Positions 42,081 to 49,724 of a stretch of DNA of 64,000 nucleotides are shown here, piece by piece. The stretch is from the NCBI RefSeq assembly GCF_050496765.1, contig NZ_JBNWEO010000018.1, positions 62,001-126,000 on the forward strand. Direction: 5' to 3'. The position numbers and the translations under genes are program-made. The notes beneath the pieces were generated by a model. It saw nothing but the letters and a program-made list of their open reading frames with translations. It ran no database searches and was not told the DNA's origin. Position 1 is the first letter of the stretch, and each line of letters opens with the position of its first letter. The stretch is from JAEVLT01 sp050496765. Its GTDB lineage: Bacteria; Bacillota; Bacilli; Bacillales; Cytobacillaceae.

Positions 42081-42701
42081 GTGAAATTGTTGAAGGAAGT
42101 TATCATTGCAACAAAGAATCCCGGTAAAGCGAAAGAATTTACAGAAATGTTTTTATCAAGAGGCATTGTTGTAAAAACACTGCAGGACTATCCCGACATC
42201 CCCGATATCGAAGAGACGGGTCAAACGTTTGCAGAAAATGCAATTTTAAAAGCAGAGAAAGTTTCGCTGTTTTTGGGGAAAATGGCCATTAGCGATGATT
42301 CCGGCTTGATCGTTGATGCCCTCGATGGACGCCCTGGGATTTTTTCGGCAAGATATGCTGGCGAAGAAAAAAATGATGAAGCTAACATCAGAAAGGTATT
42401 GCAAGAGTTAACAGGGGTACCGGCAGAACAGCGGACGGCAAGATTTTATTGTGCTTTGGCTATTGCCATTCCAGGCAAGGAAACGGTAACGGTGTCGGGA
42501 ACATGTGAAGGCCGCATATTGGAAACTCGCAAAGGAACGAACGGATTTGGCTATGATCCGATCTTTTTTATTCCGGAGAAAAATGGTTCGATGGCAGAAC
42601 TGTCAGCCGAAGAGAAAAACAAAATCAGCCACCGTGCCAATGCATTAAAACAATTGGATCGCATGCTTGATGCAATTCTTGAAGGAGCTGTCCGGCCTTG
42701 A
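42081..42701 (+). CDS. ysnA: XTP/dITP diphosphatase (RdgB/HAM1 type)
   Basis: A 206-residue nucleoside triphosphate pyrophosphatase cleansing dITP and XTP. Motifs: IIATKNPGKAKEF, ISDDSGLIVDALDGRPG and GFGYDPIFF, the substrate and metal sites of the HAM1 family. GTG at 42081 follows GGGAGG. Its last codons overlap the start of ysnB by four bases, showing translational coupling. Confidence 0.95.
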   Translation: MKLLKEVIIATKNPGKAKEFTEMFLSRGIVVKTLQDYPDIPDIEETGQTFAENAILKAEKVSLFLGKMAISDDSGLIVDALDGRPGIFSARYAGEEKNDEANIRKVLQELTGVPAEQRTARFYCALAIAIPGKETVTVSGTCEGRILETRKGTNGFGYDPIFFIPEKNGSMAELSAEEKNKISHRANALKQLDRMLDAILEGAVRP

Positions 42702-43219
42702 GCAAAGTATTAATTGTCAGCGACAGCCACGGTTTAACCCATGAACTTGGGGTCATAAAGGAAAGGCATCGGAAAGAAACGGAGCTGATGATTCACTGCG
42801 GCGACTCGCAATTGATGGCCGATCATCATGCTATGTCCGAGTTTGTCACAGTAAGGGGGAATTGCGATTTTGATACGAGATTTCCACTCGATACTGTCGA
42901 AGAAGTTGGAGGCAGAAAGATTTTTGTGACCCATGGACATAACCATTCCGTCAAAACTTCCCTTATGAACCTGAATTACCGGGCACAAGAGCTTCAAGCC
43001 GATCTTGTCTGCTTCGGGCATTCGCATGTTTTGGGTGCAGAGCTGATGAACGGTATCTTATTTCTGAATCCCGGGAGCATTCGTCTTCCGCGGGAACGTT
43101 TCGAAAAAACCTATGTGATTGTAGAGTTGCGTAAAGAAGTGGTGAAGTTAACTGTATATGAGGTAAACGGCAAAAAGCTAGACGCCTTATCGCGCGAATT
43201 TGTCTTACCACAAAAATAA
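42698..43219 (+). CDS. ysnB: YfcE/MJ0936-type metallophosphoesterase (YsnB)
   Basis: A 173-residue calcineurin-like phosphodiesterase. Metal ligands appear in SDSHG, HCGDSQ, RGNCD, THGHNH and GHSHV, and FLNPGSIRLPR closes the fold. The natural substrate is unknown (bis-pNPP activity is known for relatives). TTG at 42698 overlaps the TGA of ysnA. Ends the rph-ysnA-ysnB operon at the terminator 43236-43268. Confidence 0.93.
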   Translation: MSKVLIVSDSHGLTHELGVIKERHRKETELMIHCGDSQLMADHHAMSEFVTVRGNCDFDTRFPLDTVEEVGGRKIFVTHGHNHSVKTSLMNLNYRAQELQADLVCFGHSHVLGAELMNGILFLNPGSIRLPRERFEKTYVIVELRKEVVKLTVYEVNGKKLDALSREFVLPQK

Positions 43220-43235
43220 ATGGCTGCATAAGATA

Positions 43236-43268
43236 AAAGAGGGGGAGTTGATCCTCACCCTCTTTTTT
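43236..43268 (+). terminator. Terminator after ysnB
   Basis: AAAGAGGG...GAG / CTC...CCCTCTTTT hairpin followed by T6. Confidence 0.85.
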
Positions 43269-43279
43269 AAAAAAACTTG

Positions 43280-43308
43280 TTGACTTTTAAAAATATGGCT
43301 AATATAAT
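43280..43308 (+). promoter_or_regulatory. Sigma-A promoter of tRNA-Arg
   Basis: TTGACT (43280-43285), 17 bases, TATAAT (43303-43308). Confidence 0.8.
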
Positions 43309-43335
43309 AAACCTTGTCTTTGAAAAATCAAATCT

Positions 43336-43412
43336 GTCCCAGTAGCTCAGCTGGATAGAGCATACGCCTTCTAAGCGTACGGTCGGGGGTTCGAATCCCT
43401 CCTGGGACGCCA
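43336..43412 (+). tRNA. tRNA-Arg (anticodon UCU)
   Basis: A complete 77-nt cloverleaf: acceptor GTCCCAG / CTGGGAC, D-arm GCTC...GAGC, anticodon stem TACGC / GCGTA with loop CTTCTAA (anticodon TCT at 43370-43372), T-arm GGGGG-TTCGAAT-CCCTC, discriminator G and encoded CCA. Reads AGA/AGG. Has its own promoter and terminator. Confidence 0.97.
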
Positions 43413-43448
43413 TCACCAAACCATTTAACTACATACCAAATATACTTG

Positions 43449-43477
43449 CTCATCTAGGTCTAGATGAGTTTTTTTCT
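43449..43477 (+). terminator. Terminator after tRNA-Arg
   Basis: CTCATCTA-GGTC-TAGATGAG stem followed by seven T. Confidence 0.9.
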
Positions 43478-43569
43478 TTTTAATAAAAAGTGTTCCTACA
43501 AAAAATTTGATTTTCTCTTCCCTCGTGCTAAACTATTTCCCATAAGCACGCGAAAGATAGGGGCGGCAA

Positions 43570-44616
43570 ATGAATAAGAAACCAATAAAATCAAAAGAAA
43601 ATATCATTTTTTTTCCGAACCTTGAAAGGCGTCTTGCACAAAAAGGTTTGGAAAGGCTGCAAGCGAAGAAGGTTAGCGAAGCAATTGAATTTTTGGAGAA
43701 AGCCAAGGAGCTTGATGCCGAAAATGAAGAGACTCTGATCGGCTTAGTCCTTGCTTATGTTGAAGCAGGCAGCTTTCATAAAGCAAAAGGTCTTGCAAAG
43801 GAAATGCTATTAAAAGGAATCGGCCATTATGATCAAATGATCGATCTTTATATAACCATTCTGCTGCAGCTTCACGAGTATTCCGAAATTGTTGCCACTA
43901 TTGAAACATTGCTGGAAGAAAGCGAAATACCAGCAGACAAAGCAGCCCGTTTTTCTACCATTTTGCAGTTTAGCAAAAGGATGGCGGAAAATGGTTTTCC
44001 ACCTATTAATGAAAAAGAAAAATATGACTTAATGCCTGAAGCGGATGAACAGGTTGGAGAGCAGTCTTTGAATCTATATGCTCTAAATGATGCAAATGAA
44101 CAAATGCTTTTGGTCTCACGCCTTGCAGATAAAAATATTCGGCCATTTATGGATGAAATTCAAGACTATTTGGCGGATCGGGCGGGGCATCCATTCCTTA
44201 AAACCTTGCTGTTAAATCTATTAAAAGAGCAAGAGTTTGAAAAAGAAGTTCAGGTTGAGAAATTCCGAATTGAAAAAATTGTGGTTCCTTTAGAATTGCC
44301 TGATATTCGAAACCAAGGAAGAATGATGGATATCGTCGAAATTCTTCAAGATCGGCTGGAACAGAAAGATCCTATTCTATTGGAAAACATCAGAAGCCTT
44401 GTAGAGCGTCATTTTTTTATCGTTTATCCGTTTCAGCTTGAGCCGGACGAACCCCGTGCATGGGCTGCAGCATTTCATTTTCTTACATTGGAATACTACG
44501 GACAAAGCCCTGAAGTTACCAGTCTGGCAGATATGTATCGACAACCTGCAGAACACTTGACACAGGCAATTGAATGGATTAAGGAAATTGAAGAAATTTC
44601 ATATCCCCTGATTTAG
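43570..44616 (+). CDS. ysoA: Tetratricopeptide-repeat protein (YsoA-like)
   Basis: A 348-residue soluble helical protein. TPR-like helices are visible near the N terminus (GLERLQAKKVSEAIEFLEKA and the following ETLIGLVLAYVEAGSFHKA); the C-terminal half (IVEILQDRLEQKDPILLENI) is less clear. Matches YsoA by position just before tig. Function unknown. ATG at 43570 follows AGGGGCGG. B. subtilis has the ilv-leu operon in this interval; here only the tRNA separates it from ysnB. Confidence 0.85.
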   Translation: MNKKPIKSKENIIFFPNLERRLAQKGLERLQAKKVSEAIEFLEKAKELDAENEETLIGLVLAYVEAGSFHKAKGLAKEMLLKGIGHYDQMIDLYITILLQLHEYSEIVATIETLLEESEIPADKAARFSTILQFSKRMAENGFPPINEKEKYDLMPEADEQVGEQSLNLYALNDANEQMLLVSRLADKNIRPFMDEIQDYLADRAGHPFLKTLLLNLLKEQEFEKEVQVEKFRIEKIVVPLELPDIRNQGRMMDIVEILQDRLEQKDPILLENIRSLVERHFFIVYPFQLEPDEPRAWAAAFHFLTLEYYGQSPEVTSLADMYRQPAEHLTQAIEWIKEIEEISYPLI

Positions 44617-44621
44617 TGGGG

Positions 44622-44651
44622 TTGTTGACGATAAGTGTCGTATGCTATAAT
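44622..44651 (+). promoter_or_regulatory. Promoter of tig
   Basis: TTGTTG (44622-44627), 18 bases, TATAAT (44646-44651) with a TGC extended -10. Leader of about 115 nt. Confidence 0.6.
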
Positions 44652-44775
44652 GTAGGGGTTGCATTGTGTAAAAAAGCATTTTTAAAGTGAATAGTGCTTG
44701 TCGGACAAGACATATTCATACGAATCCGTTCAGAATGAATGAGGATAGATTAGATTGTTGGAGGGAAAAATCAGT

Positions 44776-46053
44776 ATGACAGCGAAATGGGAAAAGTTAG
44801 AAGGCAACAGTGGTGTTCTTACTGTTGAAGTAAGTGTAGATAAAGTGAATGAAGGTTTGGACGCTGCGTTTAAAAAAGTGGTAAAGCAAGTATCTGTTCC
44901 TGGATTCCGCAAAGGGAAAATTCCCCGCGGCTTGTTTGAAAAACGGTTCGGCGTAGAGTCCCTGTATCAGGATGCTTTAGACATTCTTCTTCCTGAAGCA
45001 TACGAAAATGCAATAAAAGAAACGGGAATCGAGCCTGTTGATCGTCCAGACATCGATATCGAACAAATTGAAAAAGGAAAAGAACTGATTTTCAAGGCGA
45101 CTGTAACAGTGAAGCCTGAAGTGAAATTGGGCGAATACAAAGGCTTGGAAGTTGAAGAATTTGATGCAACTGTAACGGATGAAGATATCGAAAACGAATT
45201 GAAAGAACAGCAAAATCGTCATGCTGAGCTTGTCGTAAAAGAAGACGGAAAAGCTGAAAATGGCGATACAGTTGTAATCGATTTTGAAGGATTCGTTGAC
45301 GGCGAAGCGTTCGAAGGCGGAAAAGGTGAAAATTATTCACTTGAATTAGGTTCCGGTTCCTTCATTCCAGGATTTGAAGAACAATTAGTAGGCACTGCTG
45401 CCGGAGAATCAAAAGATGTAGAAGTAACATTCCCGGAAGAGTACCATGCTGCTGAACTTGCTGGTAAACCTGCTGTATTTAAAGTGACTGTTCACGAAGT
45501 AAAAGGAAAAGAACTGCCTGCTTTAGATGATGAATTTGCAAAAGATGTGGATGATGAAGTTGAAACACTTGCCGAATTAAAAGAAAAAATTCGTACACGC
45601 TTAGCTGACAGCAAAGCGCATGAAGCAGAGCACCATGTACGTGACACTGTCGTAGAAAAAGCCGCTGCGAATGCTGAAGTGGATATTCCGCCAGTCATGA
45701 TTGAAAATGAAATCAACCGCATGATGCAGGAATTTGAACAGCGCCTGCAAATGCAAGGAATGAACTTGGAGCTTTATTTCCAATTCTCTGGTCAGGAAGA
45801 ACAAACTCTTCGCGAACAAATGCGAGAAGAAGCTGAAACGCATGTGCGTGTAAACTTGACATTGGAAGCCATTGCAAATGCTGAAAATATCGAAGTGACG
45901 GATGAAGAAGTGAATGAAGAGCTTGAAAAAATGGCAGGAATGTATAATATGACTGCCGACAATGTCAGAGCAGCACTTGGCGGAGTTGAAATGATTAAAT
46001 CGGATCTAAAACTTCGCAAAGCGATCGATTTTCTTGTTGAAAATAAAAAATAA
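44776..46053 (+). CDS. tig: Trigger factor
   Basis: A 425-residue ribosome-associated chaperone and peptidyl-prolyl isomerase. N-terminal ribosome-binding domain with VPGFRKGKIPRGLFEKRFG, central FKBP-type PPIase domain (DTVVIDFEGFVDGEAFEGG, GSGSFIPGFEEQLVG), and helical C-terminal domain. ATG at 44776 (MTAKWEKLEGN) is 10 bases from GGAGGG; the longer start at 44755 covers that site. Own promoter and terminator; clpX follows, as in many Firmicutes. Confidence 0.97.
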   Translation: MTAKWEKLEGNSGVLTVEVSVDKVNEGLDAAFKKVVKQVSVPGFRKGKIPRGLFEKRFGVESLYQDALDILLPEAYENAIKETGIEPVDRPDIDIEQIEKGKELIFKATVTVKPEVKLGEYKGLEVEEFDATVTDEDIENELKEQQNRHAELVVKEDGKAENGDTVVIDFEGFVDGEAFEGGKGENYSLELGSGSFIPGFEEQLVGTAAGESKDVEVTFPEEYHAAELAGKPAVFKVTVHEVKGKELPALDDEFAKDVDDEVETLAELKEKIRTRLADSKAHEAEHHVRDTVVEKAAANAEVDIPPVMIENEINRMMQEFEQRLQMQGMNLELYFQFSGQEEQTLREQMREEAETHVRVNLTLEAIANAENIEVTDEEVNEELEKMAGMYNMTADNVRAALGGVEMIKSDLKLRKAIDFLVENKK

Positions 46054-46076
46054 TCGCACATTTGCCAAATAATAAT

Positions 46077-46109
46077 AAAACAAGGCACGATTTGTTCGTG
46101 CCTTGTTTT
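46077..46109. terminator. Terminator after tig
   Basis: Perfect 14-bp stem AAAACAAGGCACGA / TCGTGCCTTGTTTT with a TTTGT loop. Confidence 0.9.
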
Positions 46110-46450
46110 ATACAAGAATTCAATTACATATTATAATAGTGGTAGAACGATTTCAGTACGTTCTTGGGCTGGAAAAACTTATACATAGAGAATTTTTAAA
46201 ATCGCTGATGGGCGTGACTTATTTTTTATCATTATGGATAAGCTTAAGTGAGTACATAAATTCGTAATACGACACTCATAATGGGGCTTCCGTAGAAACA
46301 TCTTTTCTTTAAGCGTTTTTATTTCCAGTCTTGAGATTAAATATGTTACAATGCAATACATAACACTGAAATAGTTTTTAAAAAATTTCCATCTGCTTTT
46401 GATTTGCAGGCTTTTTCGCAGAGTATAGACGTTTTCAAGGGGTGAAAATA
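46110..46450 (+). other. Intergenic region upstream of clpX
   Basis: About 340 bases, AT-rich. It contains a short inverted repeat GAACG/CGTTC (about 46147-46165), a candidate -10 TACAAT (near 46347) without a good -35, and a small CTGC/GCAG hairpin before the clpX RBS. No convincing ORF or known riboswitch was found. Confidence 0.5.
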
Positions 46451-47716
46451 TTGTTTAAATTTAATGATGAAAAGGGTCAATTAAAATGTTCATTCTGCGG
46501 CAAAACGCAGGATCAAGTTCGCAAGCTGGTTGCCGGACCTGGTGTATATATATGTGATGAATGTATTGAGTTATGTACAGAAATCGTTGAAGAGGAGCTT
46601 GGCACCGAAGAAGAAGTCGAATTTAAAGATGTTCCAAAGCCAAGAGAAATTCGGGAAATCCTGGATGAATATGTAATTGGCCAAGATCAGGCGAAGAAAT
46701 CATTATCTGTTGCAGTCTATAATCACTATAAGCGAATTAATTCGAATAGTAAAATCGATGATATTGAGCTGTCGAAAAGCAATATTGTCATGATTGGACC
46801 GACAGGAAGCGGAAAAACCTTGCTGGCGCAAACGCTGGCGCGGATTTTAAATGTTCCGTTTGCTATTGCAGATGCAACATCGCTTACCGAAGCGGGTTAT
46901 GTTGGTGAAGATGTTGAAAATATTTTATTGAAATTGATCCAGGCTGCTGATTACGATGTGGAAAAGGCCGAAAAGGGAATTATTTATATCGATGAAATTG
47001 ATAAAATTGCCCGAAAATCGGAAAACCCCTCGATCACAAGAGATGTTTCTGGAGAAGGTGTGCAGCAGGCATTGCTGAAAATTTTGGAAGGAACCGTTGC
47101 GAGTGTGCCGCCACAAGGCGGACGAAAACATCCACATCAGGAATTTATCCAAATTGATACAACCAATATTCTGTTTATTTGCGGCGGGGCTTTTGATGGA
47201 ATTGAACCAATCATTAAACGCCGTTTAGGCCAAAAAGTCATTGGCTTTGGTTCGGATATTAAACAATCGGAAGTCAGCCAAAAAGAGTTGCTTTCAAAAG
47301 TATTGCCGGAAGACTTGCTGCGTTTTGGCTTAATTCCAGAATTTATCGGCCGTTTGCCGGTTATCGCCAGTCTTGAACAATTGGATGAAGAAGCATTGAT
47401 TGAAATTTTAACGAAACCAAAAAATGCGCTTGTGAAACAATATCAAAAAATGCTTGAGCTCGATGGCGTCGATCTGGAATTTGAAGAAGGGGCGCTAAAA
47501 GAAATTGCCAAAAAAGCAATCGAACGGAAAACGGGTGCGCGCGGCTTGCGATCGATTATCGAAGGCATCATGCTCGATGTGATGTTTGACCTTCCGTCTC
47601 GGGATGACATTTCCAAATGCATCATCACAAAAGAAACAGTCGCTGAAAACAGCATTCCAAAACTCGTCTTGGAAGACGGAACGATTGTTGAAGAAGAAAG
47701 AAAAACAAGTGCATAA
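46451..47716 (+). CDS. clpX: ATP-dependent Clp protease ATP-binding subunit ClpX
   Basis: A 421-residue AAA+ unfoldase feeding ClpP. N-terminal zinc-binding domain (CSFCGKTQDQ, YICDECIELC), Walker A IGPTGSGKTLLAQ, pore loop GYVGEDVEN, Walker B IIYIDEIDKIA, sensor/arginine finger region RDVSGEGVQQ, and the ClpP-contact loop VIGFG. TTG at 46451 lies 5 bases after AAGGGGTGA; a GTG three codons upstream overlaps the SD. Terminator at 47718. Confidence 0.97.
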   Translation: MFKFNDEKGQLKCSFCGKTQDQVRKLVAGPGVYICDECIELCTEIVEEELGTEEEVEFKDVPKPREIREILDEYVIGQDQAKKSLSVAVYNHYKRINSNSKIDDIELSKSNIVMIGPTGSGKTLLAQTLARILNVPFAIADATSLTEAGYVGEDVENILLKLIQAADYDVEKAEKGIIYIDEIDKIARKSENPSITRDVSGEGVQQALLKILEGTVASVPPQGGRKHPHQEFIQIDTTNILFICGGAFDGIEPIIKRRLGQKVIGFGSDIKQSEVSQKELLSKVLPEDLLRFGLIPEFIGRLPVIASLEQLDEEALIEILTKPKNALVKQYQKMLELDGVDLEFEEGALKEIAKKAIERKTGARGLRSIIEGIMLDVMFDLPSRDDISKCIITKETVAENSIPKLVLEDGTIVEEERKTSA

Positions 47717-47717
47717 A

Positions 47718-47755
47718 TAAAGAAGTTGCCCTTAAACCAGGGCAGCTTCTTTTTG
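47718..47755 (+). terminator. Terminator after clpX
   Basis: AAAGAAGTTGCCCT / AGGGCAGCTTCTTT stem, then TTG. Confidence 0.85.
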
Positions 47756-47793
47756 ACTTAGTGGAAACACGGTTGTGAATCTTTGGATTTGTT

Positions 47794-47822
47794 GTTTATT
47801 CCACCTTGTCAACGGAAATACT
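47794..47822 (+). promoter_or_regulatory. Sigma-F promoter of lonB
   Basis: GTTTA (47794-47798), 15 bases, GGAAATACT (47814-47822), matching the sigma-F pattern GYWTA-N15-GGNNANANT. B. subtilis lonB is a forespore (sigma-F) gene. Confidence 0.6.
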
Positions 47823-47861
47823 GATAGGTATATAAGAGTATTAGTTGCAGGAGGGAATACG

Positions 47862-49528
47862 ATGAGTTGGACGGGGATCGCCTTATTTATACAACTTTTT
47901 TTCGGTGTTGTAATTGGATTGTATTTTTGGAATTTGTTAAGAAACCAGCGAACACAGAAAGTATCGATTGACCGTGAATCGCGCAAAGAAATGGAGCAAT
48001 TGCGAAAAATGCGCTCCATTTCCTTAACTGAACCGCTTTCCGAGAAAGTGAGACCTGCAAGTTTTGCCGATATCGTCGGTCAGCAGGATGGCATTAAATC
48101 GTTGCGAGCCGCGCTGTGCGGGCCAAATCCGCAGCATGTCATTATTTATGGCCCGCCGGGAGTGGGAAAAACGGCTGCAGCCCGATTGGTTCTAGAAGAA
48201 GCCAAAAAAAATCCGAAGTCTCCTTTTAAAAATACTTCCGTTTTTGTTGAATTGGATGCAACAACTGCAAGATTTGATGAACGGGGGATTGCAGATCCTT
48301 TGATCGGTTCTGTTCACGACCCAATCTATCAAGGGGCAGGAGCAATGGGTCAGGCTGGAATACCCCAGCCAAAACAAGGAGCTGTTACCAATGCCCATGG
48401 CGGAGTATTGTTCATCGATGAGATCGGGGAACTGCACCCGATTCAAATGAATAAGCTACTGAAGGTTTTAGAGGATCGAAAAGTATTTTTAGAAAGCGCT
48501 TATTATCATGAAGAAAATACGCAAATACCGACCCATATTCATGACATATTTAAAAATGGGCTGCCGGCTGATTTCCGTTTAATTGGGGCAACGACAAGAA
48601 CGCCAAATGAAATTCCTCCTGCGATCCGCTCGCGCTGCATGGAAGTCTTTTTCAGGGAGTTAACCGAAGAGGAAATTTACGAGGTTGCTAAAAAAGCTGC
48701 AGATAAAGTAAACCTAACCATACAAGATTCAGGCTTAACCATTTTGGCCAACTATGCCAGAAACGGTCGAGAAGCAGTCAATATGATCCAAATTGCTGCC
48801 GGATTGGCGATCACAGATAATCGAAATTATATTAAAGATGAAGAAATTGAATGGGTGATCCACTCCAGCCAGCTAACGCCAAGAATGGAACGAAAAATCA
48901 ATGAAGTGTCGACTATTGGGCTTGTCAATGGACTCGCTGTATACGGGCCGAACTCTGGCGCACTTCTTGAAATCGAGGTTACCGTTATACCGGCAAAAGA
49001 AAAAGGCTCAATTAATATTACCGGGATTGTGGATGAGGAAAGCATGGGTCCCAAGGAAAATCGATCCGGAGAAAAAGCATGGCTCGCGGTTCAATCGAAA
49101 ATGTTATCACGGTGCTTCGGTCAATGGGTGTGCCGGCGGACGAATATGATATTCATGTGAACTTTCCGGGCGGTATTCCAATCGACGGGCCATCCGCCGG
49201 AATTGCAATGGCGACAGGAATATATTCAGCCATCTATAAAATTCCAATCAATCACGAAGTAGCGATGACTGGAGAAATTAGCATTCATGGGAATGTTAAA
49301 CCAATTGGCGGCGTGTATCCGAAAGTTAAAGCAGCGAAAAAGGCTGGCGCAAAAACAGTGATTATTCCGAAAGAAAATATGCAGTCGATGTTAAAGGAAA
49401 TTGAGGGAATCACGATTGTCCCGGTTGATCATTTGACTGAAGTTTTTCAAGTTGCGCTAGTGAAAGAGTTTCATCCAAAAAAAGTTATTCCGGCTGCTGT
49501 CGAACTTTCAAAAAAAGAGATGATTTAA
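47862..49528 (+). pseudogene. lonB: ATP-dependent protease LonB, frameshifted
   Basis: Two frames together make a normal LonB of about 555 residues. 47862-49160 encodes the membrane-anchored N terminus (MSWTGIALFIQLFFGVVIGL) and AAA+ ATPase (YGPPGVGKTAAARLVLEEA) and then runs into 37 unrelated residues. From about 49050 homology continues in the -1 frame (SIRRKSMARGSIENV), through DGPSAGIAMA (catalytic Ser) to 49528. One base is missing near 49049 (GGTCCCAAG where a family-like reading needs GGTTCCCAAG or GGTCCCCAAG). The shifted product would lack the Ser-Lys protease site. LonB normally degrades proteins in the forespore. Sequencing error and true mutation cannot be separated here. ATG 47862 follows AGGAGGG. 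Confidence 0.85.
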
Positions 49529-49532
49529 TGCA

Positions 49533-49574
49533 AAACACTTCCGTTTAGAACGAATAAGCGGAAGTGTTTATTTT
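49533..49574 (+). terminator. Terminator after lonB
   Basis: AAACACTTCCG / CGGAAGTGTTT stem with a 15-base loop, then ATTTTG. Confidence 0.75.
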
Positions 49575-49724
49575 GCTTTTTTGGGAAAAGTAACAATATC
49601 AGACATCTTGCTTTAGAAACGTTCTCTTTAATTAGACACATACATGCAAATGAGATAGAATTGTACAAAGATATTCCTGTTTTTAAAGCAAGGATGCATG
49701 TTAAGTATTTGGAGGTGCAGTATT

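Noticed and set aside
46179..46361. 60-codon - strand frame between tig and clpX
   Set aside because: No RBS, Lys/Ile/Leu-rich AT-driven composition and no conserved pattern.
49040..49100. Programmed -1 frameshifting in lonB
   Set aside because: No X-XXY-YYZ slippery heptamer in the needed phase and no following pseudoknot; LonB is not known to use frameshifting. A simple indel explains it better.
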